From assembly GCA_020726505.1 (NCBI GenBank), contig JAHLEZ010000012.1, positions 806,001-870,000 on the forward strand: 64,000 bases of DNA, given 5' to 3'. Shown here in pieces: positions 37,230-48,624 of the stretch (positions within the stretch are counted from its first letter, which is position 1; each line of letters begins with the position of its first letter). The notes under the pieces were generated by a model that saw only the letters and a program-made list of their open reading frames with translations, searched no databases and was not told the DNA's origin. This DNA is from Leptodontidium sp. MPI-SDFR-AT-0119. Taxonomy: Eukaryota; Ascomycota; Leotiomycetes; Helotiales; Leptodontidiaceae. Both the position numbers and the translations under genes were made by a program.

Positions 37230-38336
37230 CTACTTCCTTCCTGGTCTCTTGGGCCTCTCAAACGCTTTCTTGACTTCCACCTTAGGGTGTAAGTCTCCGT
37301 CAATGCTCTCTTCCGAGATGTCCTCAGGAGAACTGGCCTCGATCTTCTTCTCGACCTTCAGCCCTGCTTCAGCTTCTGCTACTTGGACTGCGGATCGCGA
37401 TGATGCGGCATACAACATTCGCTCCTTGATCTTTGACCCGGAGGGACACGTGTAAATGAACAGGATCGGCGAGGAGGAGATTCCATTATGGGTATGGGTA
37501 TAGCGGTAGAAGGAATACCGGGGTTCTGTTGCTGAAATGGTGGTAGGGAGGGCAGAAATACTGGTGGAAGTGCTGGATGCCAATTCCATAGTCTCTGTCG
37601 GGATGTTGATTTTCTGACGGATGATCAGCATAATGTCCCTTTGTCAAGTGCTTGAAACATACCAGCTGAACCAGACTGTCCCCGCCCTCAGTGGCCAGGC
37701 TCTTCAAAGCCTGCACAGCTTCATCGCTAATTGGCATGTTCACTCCGGAACTAACATGGCTCTTCCTCTCGTTCATACCCCGACCTTCTTCGGCCTCTTT
37801 CCTCTTGACCTCTCCTAAGCTTTGTTCCTCCTCGGTCAAGGGTGCTTCCAGGCCAACGTGCTTATCATGTTTGTCGAATCCTTGCGGCGTCAACTCTTCC
37901 TTTGTAGTCGCAAATATGGTCTCTCGAAACCTCTCAATTCCCAATTCTCGGACCAGTGTCAGTCGAGTAGATGCGAATAGCATCTTCTGCCGTACGGGGG
38001 CGGAGTCGGGAACATATGTGATTGCGATAAAGGGAGCTGTTTCGGAGCTGACATAGCGTCGGAGAATGATATAGAGAGCGACCTTTGGATCTAAATGAGG
38101 GGCTAGAAGAGAGAGGTCGTCGGAGAAAGAGGAGGTGGCTGGGCTGAGGACAATGAGGGGAGTGAGGGATTCTTTGGTGATGGTGCAGATGAGGCCGCGT
38201 TGATCTTCAGATGACACGAGGGTCTGGAAAGCTGTGTGAAGCTCTTGCGAGGCTTGGATGTTGTTGTGTTAGGTAGATGACGATTGGAATAGAAGGGAAG
38301 GGGGGTTTTTGACCGACCTGATATTCCGGACTGCAT
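37230..38336 (-). CDS. TWF1: Twinfilin, actin monomer-binding protein
   Basis: Exons 38336-38318, 38252-37663 and 37613-37230 join in frame to 330 residues, close to yeast Twf1 (332). The tiny first exon codes MQSGIS. Two ADF-homology domains are visible: residues about 5-140 (QRGLICTITKESLTPLIVL, ATTKEELT) and about 175-310 (ALKSL, EPRYSFYRYTH, FIYTCPSGSKIKERMLYA). A basic C-terminal tail FERPKRPGRK corresponds to the capping-protein-binding tail. Family role: sequesters ADP-actin monomers and regulates filament ends in cortical patches. It converges on SFC1, with about 270 bp between the stop codons. Confidence 0.93.
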
Positions 38337-38555
38337 TTTTGAGGTCGTTGATGCAGGACGTAGAGTGCTCAACTGTTCTGTTTTGGTAGGGAGAAAGGAG
38401 TGCAAGCAGAGGGGGCAGGAAGAAGGATGGATGGGCCGCTGGTGGGGGAGGGGTGGGCTTAGCGGATGGAGGGGCATTTCGAGCTTCGCTGTTCGTTCGC
38501 TCTGACTACTTCCCTTCACTTTCTTTCCTTCATCCTTCCTACTTCGCTCCTAAAA

Positions 38556-38598
38556 CACACCACCACCACCACCACCACCACCACCACCACTACCACCA
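38556..38598. repeat. (CAC)n microsatellite
   Basis: About a dozen CAC units lie between the divergent twinfilin and MED22 genes, within the presumed MED22 5' leader or promoter. Confidence 0.9.
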
Positions 38599-38630
38599 GT
38601 ATATTTAACATTCACTCGCTTTGCTTTGCA

Positions 38631-39326
38631 ATGGAAGGTGCGCAGCGCACAACAACCAGCCTCATCGGTAAGAACCCTTTCTTTCTTTCAATCAATGTTC
38701 CGGAATTTCCTGCACAGAACGAAGGCATCAAGAACGAAACCACACATACACAACGCTGAGCACTGAACACCAACCCCACCATGGCGCAAGCAAACGGAGC
38801 GAGCATTCCTGATCTCAGCACTACTGCTCTTCGAGGACTTTTATCAGCAGTCGAAACTCCACACCCAACAACGCCCGCAACACCCTCAAATGGAGACAAT
38901 TCTGCAAGCTCGGGCTCTAACAGTCTCATAGACCGTGAAGAGCGTACTGTCGCTGCTCTGCTCACTCGCTTCAGGGCCCTGGTGACTCTTGCTGCGGAGC
39001 CCGTCCAGGATGGTGCTACGAAAGAAGTTGCCGCTGCGCATGGGCTTCAGATGGAGGTCGAGGGTTCTGCTTTGGTATGCCATACGTCGCCTGGTTGGTA
39101 TGCATGTTAATGGGAGATGGGAGCTAATTTTGGCGTCGTCTAGGTCCGCGCAACAGAAGACTTGCTCCAATTGACCCGCGAATTGAAGGAACTCTGGCTT
39201 TTTGGTCCGTTGAGAGGTATTAACGAGGGGGAGGGAGAGGGTCAAATGAATGTTGATTCGCAAAAGGTTGGAGAGTTGGTTGAGGCAGTTTTGAAGAGAG
39301 TTGGTGAACACCCCCCTGCATCTTGA
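38631..39326 (+). CDS. MED22: Mediator complex subunit 22
   Basis: Preferred model: exons 38631-38667, 38932-39074 and 39144-39326, giving 120 residues that start MEGAQRTTTSLI and continue DREERTVAALLTRF. The Srb6/MED22 core is clear: RFRALVTLAAEP and, after the last intron, ATEDLLQLTRELKELWLFGPLRG. MED22 is a head-module subunit of the Mediator co-activator of RNA polymerase II. An alternative start at ATG 38781 in a good context (caccATGG) reads through the first intron in frame and would give a different N terminus of 51 residues. The spliced form is favoured because the short exon fits the family pattern and has a CTAAC branch just before the acceptor. Confidence 0.85.
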
Positions 39327-39778
39327 TTCGCTAGTTGGGCTGGATGGGCATTTGGGACACATAAAATGGATGGAGTCTAGAGGGCATTCTGTGGCGTACG
39401 GTGTTCTAGATACCCGGTTTACTTCACCTCGATACAATAAATACGGAGCGTTTCTAGGGGTGTAGAAACCATATCCTTGTAGTCCATATTGAGCTTCATT
39501 TTATTTCATCCGTATGGAGTCATAGAGAGACATTGGCAATGTGGAGGTATATAATCTTTTTGGCCAGATCAAACTGCTTGGCACACCGCCCATAGCTGAT
39601 CCTCAAGCCAACATGATATTTGATCCAACTTCTCATGCGTAGCATCTAGGCTGAGTTTATCTATGCTTGCATAGGAACAACCCAAGTAAGCCCTTTTGTC
39701 CCCACATTCCAGGCTCAGGCCTCACATCTAAGCTAAGTTCATCAATGCTTGAATAATAACAACTAAAGTAAGGGCCCT
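39327..39778. other. Convergent spacer between MED22 and PUS1
   Basis: About 450 bp between two stop codons; no gene seen. It presumably holds both 3' UTRs. TTATTTCATCC and AATAAATA-like sequences are present. Confidence 0.5.
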
Positions 39779-41824
39779 TCATCCGTCTTCGCCGTTGACA
39801 TCAGCTTCATCATCACTGTTGTTGTCCGTTCGTGCTGGAGCTTTGCTTTGTTTCGCTGCTGAGAGACCAGAAGCTGTAACCCAAAGGAAGTAATCTGTTC
39901 GGAAGTGATCCACATGGTGGAAAAAAGCATGGAATCTATGCATATTAGCCTGAGGAGAGCAAGAACATCCATGCCGCCCGTGAAACTTACTGATGATCCC
40001 GCTCTTCTTCTCTGAAGATTCTATCATAGATCTCTCGTTGCTTGAACTCGTCCATTTCCTTTTGATATTTGTCGAAGTTGATCTTCTCCCGCTTGAACTC
40101 GTTTACGGCCTTGTGGTTGTAGCTGTCAAACACAGGTCTTTCTAGCAGCAGGCCAAGACCAGGTGCTTTTGGGATGCTGATATTTGCGGTACCATAGCTG
40201 TCATTAATAATTGACAATGACGTACCACATCTTACGAGAAGAGCAACCATAGCTACCATCTTGCGGATCTGATGCATCATGAATGATTGGCCGTGGACCT
40301 TCAGGGAGAGCCATTCGGTATCGTTGATAATAATCGGATCTGGGCCAACCTTGAAAGAACGAATTACTCGCTTAGCTGATGGATCCGAGAAGCTTTTCTG
40401 AATAGTGTAGTTGTGGAAGTTGCGAGTACCGATATAGCAGTTGAGAGCTTCTTGGACTCTCTCTCGACGGGTAGCTGATATCCGATATGCTTTTTTGGCC
40501 GTGATATAGGCGGCCTTGATCTCTTTGATAGCTGCTTCGACAGGAGAGAGAACCGATTTGGAAGGCTCATCTGGCATTTCGACATCTTGTTCAGGTGCTT
40601 CCCCTTCTCCTTTCACTGCTCCCTTGACCAGGGTGCCGTCCTCTTGAGTGGCTTTTTCCTTGATAAGAGCGGCGTTTGCATCCTGAACTTCAACATTCGC
40701 CGGAGTTGCATTGCTTTCCGCCGCCTCGTCGTTCTTTGCCTCGGCTTCCTCCTCCGCTGGCTTCTTGGCGACCTTTTTGGCAGTTGGATCTTCTTCCTCC
40801 GAACTATGAAGGGCAGCAATTACGGCTTCTCTCAGTTCAGGGTCAAGTTTGTCCAGTATCGGCTTGACGTATGTTTCTTCGGTGGATTTCCAGAACTCGG
40901 CAACGTCCTCTTGTCGAGACTGGTATGTTTCGAACACACCTTCCTTCTCTGCCGACTCAACAAGTTTCTTACCCAGAAAGCTCTGCGGATGTGGTGGGAG
41001 GAAAGAGTATGTTGGAATAAGGTACTCGTACCATCTGGAATCGCAAGTCTGGTAGCAGCTGAAGGAACCATTTGTTCGCTCGATGCCCCAGACTCGGATT
41101 TGAGGAGGCAGATTCTCATTGATGAGTTCGATAATATTCGATTCCTCCACAATGAGCTTCAAGGATATGACATTGCCTGCGGCATGTACCCCCTTGTCGG
41201 TCCTGGCACACCTAACGAGAGATGACTTTTTGGGGTCGTCTGCGTTTGCTTTCGAGATCGCGCCAGCCGCCACAAAAGCTTTGAAGATGTCTCCTTCAAT
41301 GGTCTTTTCTACACCGTTGATCTGCATGCCCTTGTATCCAGAGCCAGCGTACCCAATCATCACAGCAACCTTGCGCTTCGGCTTGCGACCCTCTGCATCA
41401 ATCTCTTCTTTTGAGAAACGAGGTTCTGCCTCTTCGCCTCCATCATTGGCCTTGCGACGCTTTGCTGCTTGCTCTTCATCGTTGCGTTTCCGCTTGTCTT
41501 GATTGCCTCGACTTTGTTTAGTTAGTCAAGCAGAACAATAGATCATAGAACAACTTACTTCCAATCTCCTCGGCCCATCTCCCCCTTCTTGTTGCGACCA
41601 CCTTCGTCCTTTGACGAGGAGTCTCTCTTATCACGACCACCCCCTCTACTGCTGCCTCTACCTCCCCCTCCACGACCCTGGCCACCCCTCCCTCGGCCTC
41701 TCCCACGCTGAGTCCTGTTCCTATCCCACGACTTAGAGTTTTGTAGATTGGCATTCTTATCGCCATTGGTTGCACTGCTGTCTGCCTGGCTGGTAGGCGC
41801 AGCTGTGGGAGGATTGTCTGCCAT
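39779..41824 (-). CDS. PUS1: tRNA pseudouridine synthase 1
   Basis: Exons 41824-41559, 41511-39991 and 39935-39779 join to 647 residues. The start is the ATG at 41824 (MADNPPTAAP); the upstream in-frame stretch has no ATG. Residues 1-85 are disordered and contain an RG-rich block (RGRGRGRGGQGRGGGGRG). The TruA-type catalytic domain begins with KVAVMIGYAGSGYKGMQ, carries the catalytic Asp in RTDKGVHAAG, and ends with FHAFFHHVDHFRTDYFLW in the last exon. An acidic, low-complexity insert of about 100 residues separates the two halves. The family modifies U27, U28 and other positions in nuclear tRNAs and some snRNA/mRNA sites. The head-to-head neighbour 500 bp away is TFIIE alpha. Confidence 0.95.
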
Positions 41825-42327
41825 TTCCGTAGATGTTGAAGGACTTTCATAGCCCTCAATTGTGTGGTGGAGCAAAAGCTTCGGGAGAGAAAGTCCTCAT
41901 GTGTCTAAGGTACTTAGTCGTAGCCTTGAGCGTGCAAAAATAATGTCGGCCTTTTGGTCTAAGCCGTATTGGGCCTAGTATGGCCTCAGCCTTGTGCTCC
42001 TCATTCCTATCCCAAACGCCTTCAATGAATGCTTCAACCAGTCAGGCCATTCACTCCGCCTCATAGCCCACCTGCCCGCCAGTTTTATTTCATTGTGGTC
42101 TAAGTCGACGCCGCTCGAGATCTATCTTCCTAGATATTCGCTTTGACACATGCTGTCTGCCGTGAATAATGGGACTCTCGTACACCCATTGACAGCCAGC
42201 CAACCAGCCAGCCTCCTTCCACTCCTGCAGCCTTTGATCCCTTCTCAAAGAGAATACATCCTCGAACAATTCTTTCAGCCGGCGACTATCCTCGAGAACT
42301 CGAGACACTCGGCGGACTTCAGCAATC
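41825..42327. promoter_or_regulatory. Divergent promoter region, PUS1 and TFIIE alpha
   Basis: 500 bp between two divergently read start codons. Short inverted and C-rich motifs are present, but no single element can be assigned with confidence. Confidence 0.4.
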
Positions 42328-43757
42328 ATGGAACTGGCACAGAGTCTTGTGCGCTCCTGCGTGCGGTCATTCTATGACACCAAGCACATTCTGGTCGTCG
42401 ATGCGCTGATTATTCATTCGGCGTATGTCTCTCCGGGTGCGCGTGGCGTCTTTGAAAGCAAATGTTAACATAGGACAGATTGCGCGATGATGATATGGCG
42501 TATCTGATGGGCATGAACACCAAGGAACTTCACAAACTGTGCGGACGTTTGAAGGAGGATCGGTTCCTTGCTGTGTAGGCCCAAGTCCCTTCCATGTCTG
42601 CGTGCAAGTAGCTAAGTGCCCACAGCCATACTCGTCAAGAGCAAAAGGAAGGCCAGCAACGCCCCATGAACCGAACCTATTACTACATCGACTACCGTGC
42701 GACCATCGATGCCATCAAGTGGCGAGTTTATCTACTAAACAAGCAAGTCCAAGGCAACACGATCCCAGAGGCTGAGCGAAAGGAATGGTTCTGTAAGACC
42801 TGCAAGTCGGAATGGACACAGCTTGAGGTTTTGCACAAATGGGATAGAGCTCAAGGATTTCGGTGCCAGAGATGCAATGGTATTCTCGACCATGACCCGG
42901 ACAACAATCGAGGTGGACATGAGCAGTCTACGAAGTATCACGCTCAATTTAGGTTCATTACCGACTTGCTGCCCAAGATCGATGAGATCGTAATCCCGGA
43001 AAATACCTTTGATCGCGCCATGGCATCTCAACTCAAGGTTGTTCGAGACGAGACAAACCCAGCCAACGATACTGCACCAGTAGATCCATCCGCTGCCAAA
43101 CCAACAGCAGTCCGTGGAATGGCCAACGCAGGCAACACGTCCATTTCGGTCACACTGACAGCTTCGGATGGGCCGACAGAAGCAGAGATTGCTGCCGAGA
43201 AGGCTCTGAAGGAGAAGACTGCCGCACAAAATGCAATGCCGCAGCATTTCACCCACAGCACTGTTACTGGCGAGCGAGTCAAGAATGGCCCCGGTTCATC
43301 GGCTGTCTCCACCCTTGAGGCCGACAAAAAGACCGACCTTGATACTCCATCTGGCAATATCGATGGCGCCGAGATTGATGACTACTTTGCACGTCTCCGG
43401 GCTGAGCAGGCAAAGGAAGCTGAACGAGAACAAGACGAGGAATATGAGACTGATGAAGACGACGAGGAAGACTTCGAGGACGTGGTACCCACCGGATCTG
43501 GTGCAGCTACCCCTGCAAGTTCGACGGCTGACTTCAAACCAACCTCATTCCCATCAAATGGTCTCACCGGTATCTTGAAAAGGGGTGTTAGCGTTTCTGG
43601 TAGTGGTACAAGCACAGGTGCAACGAGTCCGGTAACAGGACCAGGTACACCAAATGAGGATGGCCGACCAGCAAAGAAGGTTAAGATCGAGGAACCAACA
43701 CCCGCAGTAAAGGATGAAGACGAGAGCGAAGAAGACATGGAGTTCGAAGACGTCTAA
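42328..43757 (+). CDS. TFA1: Transcription initiation factor IIE, alpha subunit
   Basis: Exons 42328-42422, 42479-42574 and 42626-43757 join to 440 residues. The N-terminal winged-helix domain is at about 1-90 (LVRSCVRSFYDTKHILVVDAL, LRDDDMAYLMGMNTKELHKL). The zinc ribbon is at about 120-150 with FCKTCKSEW and FRCQRCNGIL (CX2C...CX2C). The C-terminal half is disordered, with an acidic patch (YETDEDDEEDFED) and an acidic end (EESEEDMEFEDV-like). TFIIE alpha recruits and stimulates TFIIH at RNA polymerase II promoters. All three introns boundaries are supported by frame and by consensus splice sites. Confidence 0.95.
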
Positions 43758-44610
43758 AAGTCTTGGGGTGTCATTAATGCACAAAGTTAGTGGCAGGCAG
43801 GTTTGGGATTCTGGTCGGCGTTATGGGAAAAGCACTCATCAAATTGAGCTTGCTTTCGGCGTCCAAGATTTTACATGAGGTGACCCTACGGCGCGGTTAC
43901 TTCCTCCGGAGATGTTCCGAATGTAGAAATGCTGCTTTTGAAACCAATTGCTCATTTGCTTGATAGAACTTTGCGAATCAAACGCCATGCGATCTAGCAG
44001 TAGATGTTAAAGTCGTCCCCTATCATCCATTCCTTGCTTGGCCAGCAGCACTGGAGACTTCGAGGGCTCCTGTTATCACTTCACTTTACATGTCGTCGCG
44101 TACTGCATTTTGAGGCATGAAGTGGAAACCGATGCTTCAAATGAACGCTTGCATAAGAGGATGTAACAGAACCATCCAACCGACCTTCTTGGAACTCCAA
44201 TAGACCCCAATGGAGTATTTACAAGTTTTGATTTCCGAAAGCAGCAAGTGTAACAAAACGGGATAGAGACAGACATCTGAACTGGCAGGCATTGTTCCCG
44301 CTTAATCGTCTGGTTACGTAACCATTTTTAATGATGGCCCGAAACTTGTAATGTCTGCTCATCCTAACAGTCAACAACGAGTGAACGAAATGGAGTGTCC
44401 TTAGAGCACCGCCGGCTTCGCTGTCTTGCGACCCAATCTCGAGGCGGCAATGGATAGGCAGCTCCGTCAATGTATCGCAAATCTCTGGAGTTGGAAGTGA
44501 GCGGAGCCAAGAAACCGGTCAGGCAATCTTCACTCTAACGAGCTGTCCCCTTCCTCATATCGCAACCGGCCATCAACTAGAGCATATGCCAGTATTGCGC
44601 ACTTACTGAG
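43758..44610. other. Intergenic region between TFIIE alpha and DNA polymerase X
   Basis: 850 bp without a supported gene. Small open frames on the minus strand (44076-44276, 44219-44470) show no motif and no codon bias. It contains the TFIIE alpha 3' UTR and the polymerase promoter. Confidence 0.5.
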
Positions 44611-46500
44611 ATGGCTTTCACATTCCCACCCATTTATGTCCTCAAAGCCAAGTTTGACAAAGACCCAGATGAGCTTCATCGCCTAGAAACGGCTCTTGGA
44701 AATACGAAGTATGATCCTCTTGAAACCAAAATCTTCATTGGGAAGGAAACTACCAAGGGCAGAGTTAGATACGAGTTGCGAACTCTGGGACTCTACACAG
44801 TGGATGTAACGCCAGACATCCCAGCGACTCAGGTCGATGGCAACATACCACAGCCCCCAAAGAAACGGCGCAAGGTAGCTACTTATGACGATGGCAAAGA
44901 GGTCATATCTCTAGATACGGATTCAGATACGCCCCCTACTTCGGACAATGAGCCAAATACCGAAACTCCATCTCCCAAGCGCGTTCGAGGCACGTCCAGA
45001 AAGCCTAACGCTACTTCTTCTAGCAAGACACCGCACCGCGGCACGGTGAAAGTCTTCAAGCTTGCTTGGTTTGAAGATTCCGTCAAAGCGAAAACACTTT
45101 TACCGAACGACCCTTACCTGGTTTATGAAGGAAGAGTAATTCCAAAGCCAAAACCTCTGCCAGCAGCCGATTCCACGAAGCTAGCCGACAGCACCAGTAT
45201 CCTGGCTCGCGCAAGAGCTGATACCCCTCCACCAGCAAATCAAAGATCGGGTTCCGGTCGTTACCACAAAAAAACAAATAGTCAGACAGCTCCGATTCTC
45301 TACCATGAGAATACATCGGATCACGAACATGAAGCAAATCTCCCCAGCCTTCCCGACTTCTTGAAATCAACCTATTCCTGCCAACGCCCTACTCCTATGC
45401 ATGGACCCAACAATGAGTTTGTCAGGCTTCTGAAGATTATCAAGAAGGCACGCATCATAGATGGGTTTGAGAAGACACGACACACTTACCATTCTGCCAT
45501 CGCTTCCATCGCCGCCTACCCTTTCACCATCACCTCCCCAAAGGAGATCTCCAGATTGCCTTCCTGTGGCGATAAGTTTTCAAGTCTCTGGTTCGAATGG
45601 AGCGAGACGGGGCATATCAAGGAAGTGGATGATATTCTCGAAGATCCTCGAATGAATATTCTGAACATCTTTTACGACATCTATGATGTTGCTGCGACGA
45701 CAGCAGTGAAGTTTTACAACAAGGGTTGGAAAGATTTAGATGATGTCGTTGAGCACGGTTGGGATAGTCTCTCAAGATCACAGCAGATTGGCGTCAAACT
45801 CTACGATGATTTCCAGCTGAGAATACCACGTGCAGAAGTTGAGAGAATCGGTCAAATCGTTTTAGGGCATGCAAACGAGTTTCGGGAGGGGTTTCAAATG
45901 GTGATTTGTGGTGGATATCGCAGAGGCAAACCAGACTCTGGGGATGTGGATGTCATGTTGAGCCACCCGAATGAGGATGCTACAGAGGATCTCATTCGAG
46001 ACCTTCTAGACCGTTTAGAAGAAAATGAATACATCACTCACCAGCTCCAAGTATCATCAAAAACCAGTGACAGAGGCCAGTCTCCTCTTCAATGGAAAGG
46101 AGGCATGCCAAAGTCAAGCACCGGATTTGACTCACTCGATAAAGGTCTCGTGGTCTGGCAAGATCCCAAATGGCCAACCAAAGAGGAAGATTTGAAAGAG
46201 AACCCCAAGGCCAAAAACCCCAATCCTCATCGAAGAGTAGATATCCTCATCACTCCTTGGAAGACTGCTGGATGTGCTGTTGTGGGATGGACTGGTGGAA
46301 CGACCTTCGAGATGGATATCAGAAGATACTGCCGCCACGAGAAAAACTTCAAATTCGATAGTAGTGGCGTTCGGCGACTCGATGACGGGGCTTGGGTTGA
46401 TCTGGAGAATGGAGGCCACGACATGCTTGAGAAGGAAAGGATGGTCTTTTCTGGTCTAGGTCTGGAGTGGAGAGAACCGACGTTGAGATGCACCGATTGA
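44611..46500 (+). CDS. Family X DNA polymerase (Pol4/lambda-mu type)
   Basis: A single 629-codon ORF. An N-terminal BRCT-like fold appears split: VLKAKFD...RVRYELRTLGLYTVDV, a 70-residue Ser/Pro-rich insert with KRRK, then FKLAWFEDSVKAKTLLP. The 8-kDa and fingers regions follow from about residue 270 (NEFVRLLKIIKKARIIDGF). The palm contains the nucleotidyl-transferase signature CGGYRRGKPDSGDVDVML with the DXD metal ligands, and the third Asp is probably in HRRVDILITPW. GWTGGTTFEMDIRRYCR and KFDSSGVRR match the dNTP-selecting end of the family. Expected role: gap filling in base excision repair and non-homologous end joining in the nucleus. Which of lambda, mu or Pol4 it equals cannot be decided here. 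Confidence 0.93.
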   Translation: MAFTFPPIYVLKAKFDKDPDELHRLETALGNTKYDPLETKIFIGKETTKGRVRYELRTLGLYTVDVTPDIPATQVDGNIPQPPKKRRKVATYDDGKEVISLDTDSDTPPTSDNEPNTETPSPKRVRGTSRKPNATSSSKTPHRGTVKVFKLAWFEDSVKAKTLLPNDPYLVYEGRVIPKPKPLPAADSTKLADSTSILARARADTPPPANQRSGSGRYHKKTNSQTAPILYHENTSDHEHEANLPSLPDFLKSTYSCQRPTPMHGPNNEFVRLLKIIKKARIIDGFEKTRHTYHSAIASIAAYPFTITSPKEISRLPSCGDKFSSLWFEWSETGHIKEVDDILEDPRMNILNIFYDIYDVAATTAVKFYNKGWKDLDDVVEHGWDSLSRSQQIGVKLYDDFQLRIPRAEVERIGQIVLGHANEFREGFQMVICGGYRRGKPDSGDVDVMLSHPNEDATEDLIRDLLDRLEENEYITHQLQVSSKTSDRGQSPLQWKGGMPKSSTGFDSLDKGLVVWQDPKWPTKEEDLKENPKAKNPNPHRRVDILITPWKTAGCAVVGWTGGTTFEMDIRRYCRHEKNFKFDSSGVRRLDDGAWVDLENGGHDMLEKERMVFSGLGLEWREPTLRCTD

Positions 46501-46809
46501 GCTGAATATCGCAGCAACGTACCATATGCACCAATAAGTTCATGGAGTTAGGGATTCCTTCTGGTTGGTCAGGCGTTTTTCATTTCGTCGGATTGTCGAA
46601 TAGGATACAAGATACCTGCGTTCTTACTTGTTAAGCTACTAAAACGTATACACTGTAACCACATGTTTTAAGGAGTCCGAAAAAGACGATATTTGAGGGT
46701 TTTTTGTTTTTAATCCTCAGCGAGAACTTCAGTCGACTAGCTTGGAACCGCCACTATCGATACAAACCCCAAAAATTCCCCAAACCATGCACGGTCCTTC
46801 CACCAGGAA

Positions 46810-47387
46810 TTACCATCCCATAACCATCGCAACCCCACTATATACCGTCAGGCCAAAGAGCCCAAGCTGAAAGATATAGAAAGTAGACCCGTTGTATCTG
46901 CCCTTCCCATCTCCTCCTTTGGAATATCTGTATTGACATTGGAATTAGCGGCCATTCTCTGATAGTAACCCCACCCTCTTCCCCTGGGAAAAACGGCAGT
47001 CTGTCCACCTACCCAGCCATATACAGATATCTTGACACGCTCCATCCCAAACCCATAATCGCAGACGTCAGAGGAAATCGCAGACCAGACAACATCAAGC
47101 TTGCCAGGAATGAGACTTGGTTCTCGGTGAACTGTGCGTGGGAGCGCTGGGCGCAGTTGAACCTAATTGCAGCTTCGTCGGTGCGAGAATCCGGAGCGTA
47201 TGCAGCTGGATATGCTACCTTCGCTGCCTTCCTGAACTTGCCTGTGTTGATCGTGTGGAGGGTATTCATGAGGAACGTCGAGGTTGCTGCAAGGAGGACA
47301 TAGCTGCGGGATTGTCAGTTGCTGGTTGGGACACTGGGAATACTGGGAAGCTCACCCGTAGTTGGGATCGAGGGTGATAGTTGCCAT
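46810..47387 (-). CDS. Microsomal glutathione S-transferase 3-like (MAPEG)
   Basis: Exons 47387-47356, 47303-47013 and 46927-46810 join to 146 residues, the usual MGST3 size. It begins MATITLDPNYGYVLLAA. The MAPEG signature is FNCAQRSHAQFTENQ at about residues 66-80. Four hydrophobic helices are visible, including YVLLAATSTFLMNTLH, FLASLMLSGLRFPL and the last (FQLGLFGLTVYSGVAMVM). KGRYNGSTFY precedes the last helix. Family role: membrane glutathione transferase or peroxidase in the ER, protecting lipids from oxidation. It is transcribed away from the polymerase X gene's end (tail to tail, 310 bp). Confidence 0.92.
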
Positions 47388-48624
47388 TGCTGCGGTGGGT
47401 TTCTAGAGTCTTTGGTTGAGGTCTAGAGAGAGAGCGAGAGAGGAATTGAGGTATTGAGGATTTGCTGGAGACGAAGATAGAAAACAGAGAGGAATTGGAA
47501 TTGAAGTCCGAGAGAGGGAGAAAGGAAGAAAGGAAGTAAGGAAGAGAGGAAGAAGGGAAGTTAAATCACTACCTAGTGATCTGGTACTGTATTTCTGCTG
47601 CGTCGCCTTGGGGTTGCCTTGTAATGTCTTGCGATGCGATGCGATGCGAGGCAATGTGAAGTTCTGCTTTCTGGCCTGGAGTAATTGTTCGCCCGCTTTC
47701 CACTCTCCCCCACTGAAAGTCTCCGGAGCTAAGTGTCTCTGAACGCCGTCGGCAGAAACGTTGCGCCCAGCTGTGCTGCCTACTTACTTATTGTACTGAG
47801 GCGACGGCGACGGCGACGGCAAGGTGTGAGGTGGTCACATTCTTTGATGATGATGAAGGGGAGGGAGGCAGATTACCTACTGTACGCCCCATACAGTGCC
47901 GGTCAGCATTCAAAACGTTGATCCGGGTGCCAAGATCGGCACCAGCGTCAGCTACCTAGGTACAGAGGCTGGGATGGATGGGCTGGCTCGAAGGCTTTGG
48001 AGCTGATGACGATGATGATGATGATGGCGATGGTGATGGAAAACTTCCAACCCCGCCCGCGCCTTCACAGGTGGAAGAAGCAATGAGCATGAGCCTGAGC
48101 CTGAGCCTGAGCCTTCAAGATCGGGTCACGTCCTTCCCTTTATACTCCGTATTGCCTTCGAAGCCAGCGTCAGGGGTGCAGGTGCGGGTGCGCTCCTCCA
48201 ATCGCGATTACACAGTACAAGCACGCAATTGACAAGATTAGTGATGGAACTTTGATTACCAACTTCTCATCTCCTTAACTTCACACCATGCTGCAGAACA
48301 GTACCGCGCCTCACTATGACTTTTGGATCTTGTTGAAAGCTAGACCCTGCTCTCACAAAAGTGAGGTACCAGACTGTTTTTGTTTGGCTGCTGTCATTCG
48401 ATTGTGTGGCAGCTACTTGAGTCTCAATATCCATCCCCCGGATCTCATCTCATCTCCATGATTGCACCGCCCTGGAGCGCGATTGACAACTCGTGTTCCT
48501 TCCTTTCAATATTCAGGGCCTTGTGTTGTTGGACTTGAGCGGTATCCTTCTGCCAACAGGAGATTCAGCCCCGAAATAGCCGGTCTAGGCCTTCTGCTCT
48601 CGCTTGAGTAGAACAACAATACCT
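47388..48624. other. Intergenic region with short tandem repeats
   Basis: 1.2 kb without a supported gene. It holds (GATGCGATGC)-type repeats at about 47630-47650, GGCGAC units at about 47800-47820, a GAT run at 48009-48036 and GAGCCT hexamers at 48088-48113. It should include the MGST3 promoter and the 3' UTR of the transporter. Confidence 0.5.

Noticed and set aside
38103..38519. Minus-strand ORF overlapping the start of twinfilin
   Set aside because: It is in another frame than the spliced twinfilin exons and has Pro/Ser-rich shadow composition.
41518..41859. Arg/Val-rich minus-strand ORF
   Set aside because: Frame shadow of the RG-rich first exon of PUS1.
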